DNA from: Nocardia asteroides | GTDB lineage: Bacteria > Actinomycetota > Actinomycetes > Mycobacteriales > Mycobacteriaceae | Reading direction: 5' to 3' | Length of the DNA: 64,000 bases | Assembly (NCBI RefSeq): GCF_021183625.1 | Contig: NZ_CP089214.1 | Location: 1,054,001 to 1,118,000, forward strand | Shown: positions 37,766 to 45,308 of the stretch, piece by piece | Numbering within the stretch: the first letter of the stretch is position 1 | How the letters are laid out: each line of letters begins with the position of its first letter | Notes under the pieces: model-generated | The model's database searches: none | Seen by the model: the letters and a program-made list of their open reading frames with translations, nothing else | Told to the model about the DNA's origin: nothing | Made by a program: the position numbers and the translations under genes

Positions 37766-38866
37766 TCAGCGGATCGGCGGCTCCCCGTTGCTCGTGGCCG
37801 GCTCGCCGACGAGCCAGCGCCCGGTCAGCTCGGGGTACCGCTCGGAGACCTCGGCCAGCAGGTCGGGCACGGTGAGCAGCACCCGGTCCGGGCGGGCGGC
37901 GACCAGCTCGGCGGGCGCGATGATCGGCACGTCGGTGCCAGGCATCCGCCTGCCCTGCTTGGCGGGCGAGGCGTCGGCCACCCCGGCCACCAGCTCCCGC
38001 CGGACCCCCGCCCGGCAGAACAGCGCCACCGCGCGGGACGCGGCGCCGTAGGCGTACACCCGCGCACCGCGGGCCGCCTCCAGTTCCAGTGCGGCGCGCA
38101 GCGTCTCGCGCTGGCGGTCGGCCGCGCGCTGCAGCCCGCCGACGAACGCCGGATCCGCCGAGCCCACCTCGCGGGCGAGGACCCGGCGCACCGCGGCGTC
38201 CGGCTCGGCCGGGCCGTGCACCGCGGCGATCAGCACCGTGCCGCCGTACAGCCCGAAATCCCAGGCCGTGACGACCGACATCCCGGCCGCGCCGAGCATC
38301 GCACGGAGCACCGCCAGGCTGTAGTAGGCGAAATGACCGTGCCGCAACGCATTCCACTGTTCTCCCGCGACGATGGTGTGCACGGGATGGTACTGCACCA
38401 GCAACACACCGCCGGGCGCGGTGGCCGCCGCGCGCTCGGCGACGGCGGCGCGCTGGTCACGCTCGTGCATGAGGCCGAAGCAGTCGAGCACCACGTCGGC
38501 GGGGGCGGTCGCGGGCGCGAAGCCGCGCGCGGCCAGCAACTCCAGCCAGCTTCCCCCGTGCGGGCTGCCGAACTCGCGCACGGTGCGCCCGCGCAGCAAC
38601 CCCGCCTCGGCGGCCAGCGCGACCGCCTCGGCGGCCTGCTCGCGCAGCGCCCGCGGCTCGACGCCGCGCGGCTCGGCGGTCTCGGTGTCGTCCGCGGCGA
38701 GCTGGGCCAGCCCGCAGGCCGCGCAGAGCGCCATGGCCAGCGGGTGCGCCGCCTCGTCGGCGCGCACCGGCTCGCTCGCGGGCGGGAAGTGGTCGGCGGC
38801 GGGCATCCGGCCCAGGTCGAGCACCCGGGTCAGCACGGCGCCCCCGCAGGCCAGGCAGGTGCTCAT
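37766..38866 (-). CDS. Zinc-finger type sugar C-methyltransferase-like protein
   Basis: The 366-residue protein has the three-part build of NDP-sugar C-methyltransferases (NovU/TylC3 group). First is an N-terminal four-cysteine zinc site (CLACGGAVLT and ALCAACGLAQ). Next is a SAM-dependent domain containing VREFGSPHGGSWLELL and LVQYHPVHTIVAGEQWNALR. Last is a C-terminal Rossmann-like half (ARVYAYGAASRAVALF). The SAM-binding loop departs from the usual GSNDG, so activity is uncertain. It is divergent from the RmlC-like gene with only 14 bp between start codons. Confidence 0.75.
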   Translation of the reverse strand: MSTCLACGGAVLTRVLDLGRMPAADHFPPASEPVRADEAAHPLAMALCAACGLAQLAADDTETAEPRGVEPRALREQAAEAVALAAEAGLLRGRTVREFGSPHGGSWLELLAARGFAPATAPADVVLDCFGLMHERDQRAAVAERAAATAPGGVLLVQYHPVHTIVAGEQWNALRHGHFAYYSLAVLRAMLGAAGMSVVTAWDFGLYGGTVLIAAVHGPAEPDAAVRRVLAREVGSADPAFVGGLQRAADRQRETLRAALELEAARGARVYAYGAASRAVALFCRAGVRRELVAGVADASPAKQGRRMPGTDVPIIAPAELVAARPDRVLLTVPDLLAEVSERYPELTGRWLVGEPATSNGEPPIR

Positions 38867-38880
38867 GGCACGATCACCCG

Positions 38881-39447
38881 GTGCGTATCGAGCGGACCGA
38901 GCTCTCCGGCGTCCTCCTGCTGACCCCGAAGCCCTTCCACGACGAACGGGGCTTCTTCACCCGCACCTTCGACGCCGAGCTCTTCGACGCGGAGGTGGGC
39001 GCGGGCGTGAGCGCGACGTTCGCGCAGGACTCGCAGTCCCGCTCGGCGCGCGGCGTCGTCCGGGGGCTGCACGGGCGGCGCGGCCGCGGCGAGGCCAAGC
39101 TGGTGCGCTGCGCGCACGGCGCGGTGCACGACATCCTGGTCGACATCCGGCCGGACTCCCCCACCTTCGGCCGCAGCCGTGCCTTCCTCCTCGACGACAG
39201 CGACTTCCGGCACCTCTACGTGCCGCCCGGCTTCCTGCACGGCTTCCAGGCGCTCACCGAGACCGCGGACGTCTGCTACCGCATCGACCGCCCGCACGAT
39301 CCCGCCGACGACCTCGCGGTGGCGCACGACGACCCCGACCTCGCGCTCGCCTGGCCGCAGCCGGTCACCGTGGTCTCCGCCCGGGACCGGGCGGCGGGCA
39401 GCTGGCGCGAGCTGCTGGCCGCCGAGCGGCTCACGCATCGGTTCTGA
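38881..39447 (+). CDS. RmlC-like dTDP-sugar 3,5-epimerase
   Basis: A 188-residue cupin of the RmlC family: FHDERGFFTRTFDAELF, VVRGLHGRRG carrying the catalytic histidine, KLVRCAHGAVHDILVDIR, and FRHLYVPPGFLHGFQALTE. It epimerises C3 and/or C5 of a 4-keto-6-deoxy sugar nucleotide. Usual RmlC proteins have LHYQ where this has LHGR, so it may be a 3- or 5-monoepimerase. No RmlA, RmlB or RmlD is in the window, so its substrate must come from genes elsewhere. The GTG start has almost no 5-prime space. The 3-prime end overlaps the convergent epimerase gene by 17 bp. Confidence 0.88.
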   Translation: MRIERTELSGVLLLTPKPFHDERGFFTRTFDAELFDAEVGAGVSATFAQDSQSRSARGVVRGLHGRRGRGEAKLVRCAHGAVHDILVDIRPDSPTFGRSRAFLLDDSDFRHLYVPPGFLHGFQALTETADVCYRIDRPHDPADDLAVAHDDPDLALAWPQPVTVVSARDRAAGSWRELLAAERLTHRF

Positions 39448-40459
39448 CCCGGCGCAGCTCGGCGTCGATCAGCCCGCGCTCGCCGAGCGCGCGCAGCGTC
39501 GCCAGCCGGACGAAGGTGGAGCCGAAGGCGTCGGCGGTCAGCCCGCGGTCGCGGTACTCGCGGTAGAGCTGGGCGGCGCCGTCCGGAATGCTCCAGCGCG
39601 CCTCGAAGCCGAGGTCGCGCCGGGCCGCCTCGAAGTCGACCCGGTACGAGCGCGGGTCGGCGCCGGACTCGCCGGTGATGACCACCTCGGCGCCGGGAAT
39701 CACGTCGGCCACCGCGTTCGCGATCTCCGCCACCGTGCGGTTGTTCCGCTCGGTGCCGATGTTGTAGGCGCGGCAGTGGATCGCCTCGACCGGGGCCTGC
39801 AGACACACCGCGAAGGCCGCCGCGATGTCCTCGGCGTGCACCAGCGGCCGCCACGGGGTGCCGTCCGAGAGCACCTTGACCACGCCGCTCAGCACCGCGT
39901 GGCCGACCAGGTTGTTCAGCACGATGTCGGCGCGCAGCCGGGGCGAGAAGCCGAAGGCGGTGGCGTTGCGCAGGAAGACCGGCGCGAAGCCGTCGTCGGC
40001 GATGGCCGCGACGTCGTCCTCGACCCGCACCTTGCTCTCCGCGTACGGGGTGAGCGGGCGCAGCGGCGCCGACTCGTCGACCAGGCCGTCCCCTGCCGAG
40101 CCGTAGACCGAGCAGGTGGAGGCGTAGAGGAAGCGGCGCACGCCCGCCTCCTTGGCCAGCCGGGCCAGCCGCACCGAGGCGTGGTGGTTGATGTCGTGCG
40201 TGATCTCCGGGACCAGCGCGCCGAGCGGGTCGTTGGAGAGCGCGGCCAGGTGGATCACCGCGTCGAAGCCCGCCAGCTGCGCGGCGGTGACGTCACGCAG
40301 GTCGACCGGGATGCCCGGCGGGTCCTGCGGCGCCGCGCCGAGCACGCAGTCGGCGAAATAGCCGGTGTCGAGGCCGGTGACCTCATGCCCCGCGGCCCGC
40401 AGCAGCGGCACCATCACGGTGCCGAGGTACCCCTGGTGCCCGGTGACGAGAACCCGCAT
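39431..40459 (-). CDS. NAD-dependent epimerase/dehydratase (extended SDR)
   Basis: The ATG at 40459 is chosen because it falls just before the Rossmann motif VLVTGHQGYLG and after the previous stop; the longer start at 40480 would overlap it. The 342-residue protein has VIHLAALSNDP, STCSVYG and the active-site pair in TPYAESKV (YxxxK), as in sugar-nucleotide epimerases, dehydratases or 4-ketoreductases. It follows the deacetylase, nucleotidyltransferase and methyltransferase in one operon. It probably performs the final reduction or epimerisation of the branched or deoxy sugar. Confidence 0.87.
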   Translation of the reverse strand: MRVLVTGHQGYLGTVMVPLLRAAGHEVTGLDTGYFADCVLGAAPQDPPGIPVDLRDVTAAQLAGFDAVIHLAALSNDPLGALVPEITHDINHHASVRLARLAKEAGVRRFLYASTCSVYGSAGDGLVDESAPLRPLTPYAESKVRVEDDVAAIADDGFAPVFLRNATAFGFSPRLRADIVLNNLVGHAVLSGVVKVLSDGTPWRPLVHAEDIAAAFAVCLQAPVEAIHCRAYNIGTERNNRTVAEIANAVADVIPGAEVVITGESGADPRSYRVDFEAARRDLGFEARWSIPDGAAQLYREYRDRGLTADAFGSTFVRLATLRALGERGLIDAELRRVRTDA

Positions 40460-40463
40460 CGCC

Positions 40464-41114
40464 CTACCCACTTCCCACATCGAGCACGATCTTGTCCATC
40501 AGGAAACCCTCCGCGTACGGCGCGTGGCACTGCACCCCGCGCAGCCGGGCCAGCCCGAGGAACGATTCGTCGTCGAACCAGTCCCGCTGTGCCTGCGAGG
40601 GGTAGTGCTTCGCCAGCAGCGCCGCCTTCTCGGCGGCCACCTCCGGCGTCACCGGGTGCAGCACCGTCGGGCGCGGCGTATCCGTCTCCCACTTGAGGAT
40701 CTCGTAACCGAGCACCAGATGGTTACGGAACTCGGTCGGAACCAGCTCGGCCAGGGTCCGGTGATCCTGGTGCGCGTCGCCGCGGTGCGGCGCGAAGACC
40801 AGCTCCGGCTCGGTGCTCCGGCGGAACGCGGCGAGCGCGTCCTTCACCCGATCCCAGTGCGCGGGCACCCGCCCGTCCGGCACGTCGAGCACGGTGAGCG
40901 CCAGATCGGCGCCGGGGCAGAACGATTCGAGCGCCGCCCGCTCCTCGGCTTCTCGCGGCGTGCCCGCCCCGGAGAGGACGAGCGCGCGCACCCGCAGCCC
41001 GGCGTGCGCGCGCGCCAGCGTCAGCAGCGTCGCACCGGCGCCGATCGCGATGTCGTCGCAGTGCGCGCCGAGCAGCGCGATCTCGGTGAGCCGCGCGGGT
41101 ACCAGCGCGATCAC
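40464..41114 (-). CDS. PIG-L/LmbE-type deacetylase
   Basis: The GTG at 41114 overlaps the nucleotidyltransferase stop (GTGA); the product is 216 residues. Zinc ligands are in LLGAHCDDIAIG (family pattern AHxDD) and HRGDAHQDHRTL (HxDH). PIG-L enzymes deacetylate GlcNAc-type substrates, as in GPI or mycothiol synthesis, or accompany unusual sugar pathways. Here it is surrounded by nucleotide-sugar genes. It could therefore free an amino group on a polysaccharide sugar, though a different amide or formyl group is possible. Confidence 0.88.
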   Translation of the reverse strand: MIALVPARLTEIALLGAHCDDIAIGAGATLLTLARAHAGLRVRALVLSGAGTPREAEERAALESFCPGADLALTVLDVPDGRVPAHWDRVKDALAAFRRSTEPELVFAPHRGDAHQDHRTLAELVPTEFRNHLVLGYEILKWETDTPRPTVLHPVTPEVAAEKAALLAKHYPSQAQRDWFDDESFLGLARLRGVQCHAPYAEGFLMDKIVLDVGSG

Positions 41115-41893
41115 GACGCGGGACGCTCCCAGACCATCCAGGGCCGGTCGCCGCGGTGGTACCCGGTGTCCAGCTCGGCGCGCTCCTTGAAGGTGTCGGC
41201 CGGCTTCCAGAAGCCGAAGTGCTGGTAGCCGAAGAGCCTGCCCTGCGCGGCCAGCGCGCCGCAGGCGTCCTCGACCAGGTCGCCGCCCTCGGGCAGGTGG
41301 TCGAAGATCTCCTGGGTGAGCACGAAGTAGCCGCCGTTCTCCCAGATCGGCAGCTTGGCCACCGGGGTGATCTGCTTGACCTCGCCGCTCGGCAGCACGT
41401 CCACGCAGTGGAACGACGACTGCGGCGGCACGATCAACATCGAGGCCGCAGCGCCCGAGCGCTCGAAGCGCCCGACGACCTCGTCCAGCGGGGCGTCGGT
41501 GAGCACGTCGGAGTAGTTCGCCAGGAACATCTCGTCGCCGCCCAGGTGCGGGCGCGCCCGGCGCAGCCGCTCCCCGATCGCCGACTCCAGCCCGGTGTCC
41601 ACGAAGGTGATGGTCCAGTCCGCGATGTCGGAGTCGAGCAGCTCGACCTCGCCGCCGCGGATGACGAAGTCGTTCGACATCGTCTCCTGGTAGGTCAGGA
41701 AGAAATTCTTGATGTGGTGCGCGCCGTAGCCGAGGCAGAGGATGAACTCGGTGTGGCCGTAGTGCGCGTAGTACCGCATGACGTGCCAGATCAGCGGCCG
41801 CGGCCCGACCATCTGCATGGGCTTGGGGACCACGTCGCTGTCGCTGTTGCGCATGCGCATGCCGTAGCCGCCACAGAACAGAACGACCTTCAT
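41111..41893 (-). CDS. Sugar-phosphate nucleotidyltransferase (glucose-1-phosphate cytidylyltransferase-like)
   Basis: A 260-residue nucleotidyltransferase. The N-terminal loop LFCGGYGMRMRNSDSDVVPK replaces the usual AGGxGTR...KP signature with a close variant and is followed by PMQMVGPRPLIWHVMRYYAH. FLANYSDVLTDAP holds the metal-binding aspartate. Length and style fit glucose-1-phosphate cytidylyltransferases such as RfbF, but the altered loop leaves the nucleotide uncertain. It overlaps both neighbours by 4 bp and should activate the sugar changed by the adjacent enzymes. Confidence 0.8.
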   Translation of the reverse strand: MKVVLFCGGYGMRMRNSDSDVVPKPMQMVGPRPLIWHVMRYYAHYGHTEFILCLGYGAHHIKNFFLTYQETMSNDFVIRGGEVELLDSDIADWTITFVDTGLESAIGERLRRARPHLGGDEMFLANYSDVLTDAPLDEVVGRFERSGAAASMLIVPPQSSFHCVDVLPSGEVKQITPVAKLPIWENGGYFVLTQEIFDHLPEGGDLVEDACGALAAQGRLFGYQHFGFWKPADTFKERAELDTGYHRGDRPWMVWERPAS

Positions 41894-43137
41894 CGGGTGC
41901 CGACCTCCGTGTCAACCGGATCGACCACGCGCACGGTCGGCAGCGGGAAGACCAGCCGGCCGCCCCACTCGCCGATGTGCCGCAACTGCGCGGTCAGCTC
42001 CGTCTCGAGATTCCAGGGCAGGACGACGACGACGTCCGGCCGGTCCGCGTCGATCCGCTCCGGCGAGTGGATCGGGATGCGGGTGCCCGGGGTGAACTTC
42101 CCGTGCTTGTAGGGGTTGCGATCGACCGTGTAGGCGAGCAGGTCGGGGCGGATGCCGCACCAGTTGAGCAGCGTGTTCCCCTTGCCCGGCGCGCCGTAGC
42201 CGACCACCGTCCGGCCCGCGGCCCGCTCCTCGAGCAGGAAGCGGAGCAGGTCGTGGCGGACCTCCTCGGCCCTGGTGCGCAGCACGGTGTACCCCGCGAC
42301 GGTGTGCAGCCCGGCCTCGGCCTCCAGCGCGAGCAGCTCGGCCACCCGCTCGGTCGGCTCGGCCACCGCCTCCGGGCGGGCCCAGATCCGCAGCGAACCG
42401 CCGTGCGTCGGCAGCAGCTCGACATCGGCCACCGCCAGCCCGGCCACCGCGAGCGCCCGCTGCGCCGCCAGCAGCGTGTAGTACTGGAAATGCTCGTGGT
42501 AGATGGTGTCGAATTGGCCGAAGCGGACCAGATTCAGCGCGTGGTGCACCTCGATCGAGATCCAGCCGTCGTCGGCGACCAGCCCGCGCAGCGCGTGCGT
42601 GAAACCGCGCAGGTCCGGAATGTGGGCGTAGACATTGTTCGCTACCACCAGATCGGCCGGGCCGTGTTCGGCGCTGACCTTTTCGGCCAGTTCTTCGTCC
42701 AGGAATGCGGTCAGCGTCGGCACCCCGGCCTCGCGGGCGGCCGCGCCGACATTCACCGACGGCTCGATTCCCAGGCAGGGAACACCGGCGGCGACCACAT
42801 TGCGCAGTAAATATCCGTCGTTGCTCGCCACCTCGACCACGAGGGAATCGCCGGTCAGCCCGAGCCGGAGCACGGCGTCGGAGACGAAGGTCTTCGCGTG
42901 CCGCACCCAGCTGTCCGAGTACGACGAGAAGTACGCGTACTCGGTGAAGGTCTCCTCCGGCGTGATCAGCGCGGGAATCTGCAGCAGCAGGCATTCCTCG
43001 CAGACCCGCAGGTGCAGGGGGTACGTGGGCTCGGGCAGATCGAGCTCGGCGGCGGACAGGAACTTCTCACAGGGTGGTGTGGCTCCCAGGTCGACCACAC
43101 TGGTCAAGCTGGGCGAATCACACAGACGACAACGCAC
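41890..43137 (-). CDS. Sugar C-methyltransferase (TylC3/NovU-like), first gene of sugar-nucleotide operon
   Basis: I take the GTG at 43137, preceded by GGAG five bases away, giving 415 residues; the TTG at 43161 is weaker. The N-terminal zinc site is CRLCDSP plus CEECLLLQ. The SAM domain has VVEVASNDGYLLRNVV and ADLVVANNVYAHIPDL, then IYHEHFQYYTLLAAQ with the catalytic H-E-H. The C-terminal half includes VVGYGAPGKGNTLLNW. These enzymes put a branch methyl on C3 or C5 of a keto-sugar nucleotide. All motifs look functional, unlike its relative at 37766. Confidence 0.88.
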   Translation of the reverse strand: MRCRLCDSPSLTSVVDLGATPPCEKFLSAAELDLPEPTYPLHLRVCEECLLLQIPALITPEETFTEYAYFSSYSDSWVRHAKTFVSDAVLRLGLTGDSLVVEVASNDGYLLRNVVAAGVPCLGIEPSVNVGAAAREAGVPTLTAFLDEELAEKVSAEHGPADLVVANNVYAHIPDLRGFTHALRGLVADDGWISIEVHHALNLVRFGQFDTIYHEHFQYYTLLAAQRALAVAGLAVADVELLPTHGGSLRIWARPEAVAEPTERVAELLALEAEAGLHTVAGYTVLRTRAEEVRHDLLRFLLEERAAGRTVVGYGAPGKGNTLLNWCGIRPDLLAYTVDRNPYKHGKFTPGTRIPIHSPERIDADRPDVVVVLPWNLETELTAQLRHIGEWGGRLVFPLPTVRVVDPVDTEVGTR

Positions 43138-43185
43138 ACGGGCTCCACATCGAAACAACAATCCCGCCGGAGCGCCCCGCAGCTC

Positions 43186-43200
43186 GAGAAGTTACTTCTC
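43186..43200. promoter_or_regulatory. 15-bp perfect palindrome, operator candidate
   Basis: GAGAAGT-T-ACTTCTC is a perfect 7-bp dyad around one base, 49 bp upstream of the methyltransferase operon start. Position and symmetry suit a dimeric repressor site. The regulator is unknown. Confidence 0.5.
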
Positions 43201-43523
43201 TACCGACCGGGAGAAAACTAGCATCACCGTGCGCGCGGCGCGACCCGAAGACTGACCGATTCCGCCCCGAAATCCCCGAACAGCTTGTTTCGAGTTACCG
43301 GCCCCGGCGACGGGTGTCCGAGATCACCGCGGCCGGAGCGGATCCCGGCCCGCCTGCGAATTTCCGTACGCGCGTACCGGCTCGCGTCATACCGATCAGT
43401 ATGCGGTTGTGACCTGGCTCCTACGGGTTGTGCCCGGCGATCATCGGGGGCAATATCTTCGCAACAGCTCGGCCCGGTTTCGATTCGCACTGCCGCGGCG
43501 CCGCCGGCGGGCTGGGTCCTCTG

Positions 43524-43555
43524 AATTCTTCGTTTTCCTACGGTTGCGAAGAATT
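43524..43555 (+). promoter_or_regulatory. 9-bp-arm inverted repeat before the initiating glycosyltransferase
   Basis: AATTCTTCG (43524-43532) and CGAAGAATT (43547-43555) are exactly complementary with a 14-base spacer, 33 bases before the ATG at 43589. In RNA it would make a stable hairpin in the leader; in DNA it could be an operator. Either would affect expression of the first enzyme of the polymer pathway. Confidence 0.5.
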
Positions 43556-43588
43556 AGCGCTTCAAGCTTCAAGCAGGTTGTTTCACAC

Positions 43589-45097
43589 ATGGTTCTCGAG
43601 CTCACCGGCACCGGCGGTGCCGTCGACCTGCGCCACCTCTCCGCCCGTCCCGGCGAGCGGGACCGCTGGCGCATCGGCTACGTCAGACGGCTCGTCGTTA
43701 CCGACATACTGGCCATCGCCGCGGGAACGCTGCTGGCCCTGCTGGTGGATGTGAACTTCACAGCCGCGCGCCCCGTGGTCTGGGCGCCGGACTTCGGCGG
43801 CGCCGCGATCGCGCTCGCGATCGCCGTCCTGGTCGCGTGGTCGATCGCGCTCGGCTGGAAGGACACTCGCTTCCACCGCACCGTCGGCAGCGGGAACGAG
43901 GAGTACCGGCGGTTGCTGTCGGTGACGCTGCACCTGTTCGGCGCGCTCGCGATCGGTGCATTCGTACTGCGCGCCGACGCCGCGCACGACTACCTCGCGG
44001 TGGCGCTGCCGGTGGGGCTGGCCGGGCTGGTCGGCACCCGCGCCGCCTGGCGCAGGCGCGCCGCCAGGCACCGCGCGCTCGGCCGGTACCGGCACTCGGT
44101 GCTCGTGGTCGGCGGGCCGGAATCGGCGCGCGCCATCGCGCACAACTTCGACCGCAAACACATGTACGGCTACCACGTCGTCGGCGTCTGCACCGCGACC
44201 GGGCCGAACCCGGAGGAGCCCGGCTCCATCACGGTCGGCGGGCGCGAGATCCCGATCGTCGGCGACGACCGCTCGGTGATCAGGGCCGCAAGGCGCACCG
44301 GCGCCGACACCGTCGTCGTGATGGCGACCGACCGGCTCGGCCCGCGCGACATCCGGCACCTGGCCTGGGATCTCGACGCCTTCGGCGCGGAGCTCATCGT
44401 CGCGGCCGGGATCATGGACGTCTCCGGCACCAGGATGTCGAGCCAGGTGCTCGCGGGCATGCCGGTGCTGCACATCGAGCGCCCGCAGTACGACCGCGCG
44501 CTCTCGCTGCGCAAGGCGATCTTCGACTTCTGCTTCTCGGCGCTGGTGCTGCTCGCGATCTCGCCGATCCTGCTGCTGATCGCCGCCGCGGTGAAGTTCA
44601 CCAGCCACGGCCCGGTCTTCTACCTCTCCGAGCGGATCGGCATGGACGGCAGGCCGTTCCGGATGATCAAGTTCCGCAGCATGTACGTGCACGCGGACAA
44701 ACACGTGCACACGCTGATCTCGGAGAACGGCGGGAATCCGCTCTTCTTCAAGATAAAGAACGATCCGCGGGTCACCCCCGTCGGGCGGTTCCTGCGCAAG
44801 TACAGCCTGGACGAGCTGCCGCAGTTCTTCAATGTGCTGCGCCGCGAGATGAGCGTGGTCGGGCCGCGGCCGCAGGTGCGCCGCGAGGTGCACTCCTATG
44901 ACGGCGTCATGCGGCGCAGGCTGCTGGTGCGGCCCGGAGTCACCGGGCTGTGGCAGGTCAGCGGGCGTTCGGATCTCTCCCCCGAGGAGTCGGTGGAGCT
45001 GGACATCTCCTACGTGGAGAACTGGTCCATGGTGCTCGATCTCTGGATCATCACCCGCACGCTGCGGGCGGTCGCCGAGGGCGAGGGCGCGTACTGA
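43589..45097 (+). CDS. Polyprenyl-phosphate glycosylphosphotransferase (WbaP/CpsE type), initiates the polymer
   Basis: A 502-residue protein with about five N-terminal membrane segments and a central nucleotide-binding-like domain (SVLVVGGPESARAIAHNF). The catalytic bacterial sugar-transferase domain begins near residue 305 (ALSLRKAIFDFCFSALVLL). Core motifs are MIKFRSMYVHAD, LRKYSLDELPQFFNVLRREM, SVVGPRPQ and VRPGVTGLWQVSGRSDLS. It transfers a sugar-1-phosphate to undecaprenyl phosphate, the first committed step. It is transcribed away from the other polysaccharide genes under its own promoter and is followed by a 16-bp tandem repeat. Confidence 0.94.
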   Translation: MVLELTGTGGAVDLRHLSARPGERDRWRIGYVRRLVVTDILAIAAGTLLALLVDVNFTAARPVVWAPDFGGAAIALAIAVLVAWSIALGWKDTRFHRTVGSGNEEYRRLLSVTLHLFGALAIGAFVLRADAAHDYLAVALPVGLAGLVGTRAAWRRRAARHRALGRYRHSVLVVGGPESARAIAHNFDRKHMYGYHVVGVCTATGPNPEEPGSITVGGREIPIVGDDRSVIRAARRTGADTVVVMATDRLGPRDIRHLAWDLDAFGAELIVAAGIMDVSGTRMSSQVLAGMPVLHIERPQYDRALSLRKAIFDFCFSALVLLAISPILLLIAAAVKFTSHGPVFYLSERIGMDGRPFRMIKFRSMYVHADKHVHTLISENGGNPLFFKIKNDPRVTPVGRFLRKYSLDELPQFFNVLRREMSVVGPRPQVRREVHSYDGVMRRRLLVRPGVTGLWQVSGRSDLSPEESVELDISYVENWSMVLDLWIITRTLRAVAEGEGAY

Positions 45098-45127
45098 CCC
45101 GATCCCGCCGCACCGTCGGGGGGCGGC

Positions 45128-45207
45128 GGGGTCGTTCGTCGCCGGGGTCGTTCGTCGCCGGGGTCGTTCGTCGCCGGGGTCGTTCGTCGCCGGGGTCGTT
45201 CGTCGCC
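45128..45207. repeat. Five perfect tandem copies of a 16-bp unit
   Basis: GGGGTCGTTCGTCGCC is repeated five times without a mismatch, starting 31 bp after the glycosyltransferase stop. A sixth, decayed copy follows at 45208-45223. The unit length is not a multiple of three, and no gene is carried. It is a minisatellite at a gene end. Confidence 0.95.
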
Positions 45208-45308
45208 CGGGTCACTGCGAGCCGGAGCTCTCGGCAGCGGCGCTCGCGCGGTGGCCCGAACCGGGTCGGCAGCCACGCGTGAGCGGCGGGCACCCTAGGC
45301 TGCGTGGC

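Larger units (their letters stand above)
43138..43588. promoter_or_regulatory. Divergent control region, 451 bp without a gene
   Basis: This gap separates the methyltransferase operon (leftward) from the initiating glycosyltransferase (rightward). Its second half is AT-richer than the genome. Two perfect palindromes lie here, listed separately, plus a direct repeat TTCAAGC-TTCAAGC at 43561-43574. An in-frame extension of the transferase gene back to 43409 is open but arginine-rich and lacks family similarity, so I treat it as non-coding. Confidence 0.6.

Noticed and set aside
43409-43588. 60-codon N-terminal extension of the initiating glycosyltransferase
   Set aside because: AT-richer DNA with palindromes, arginine-rich translation and no similarity to the family's N-terminus; the ATG at 43589 fits better.
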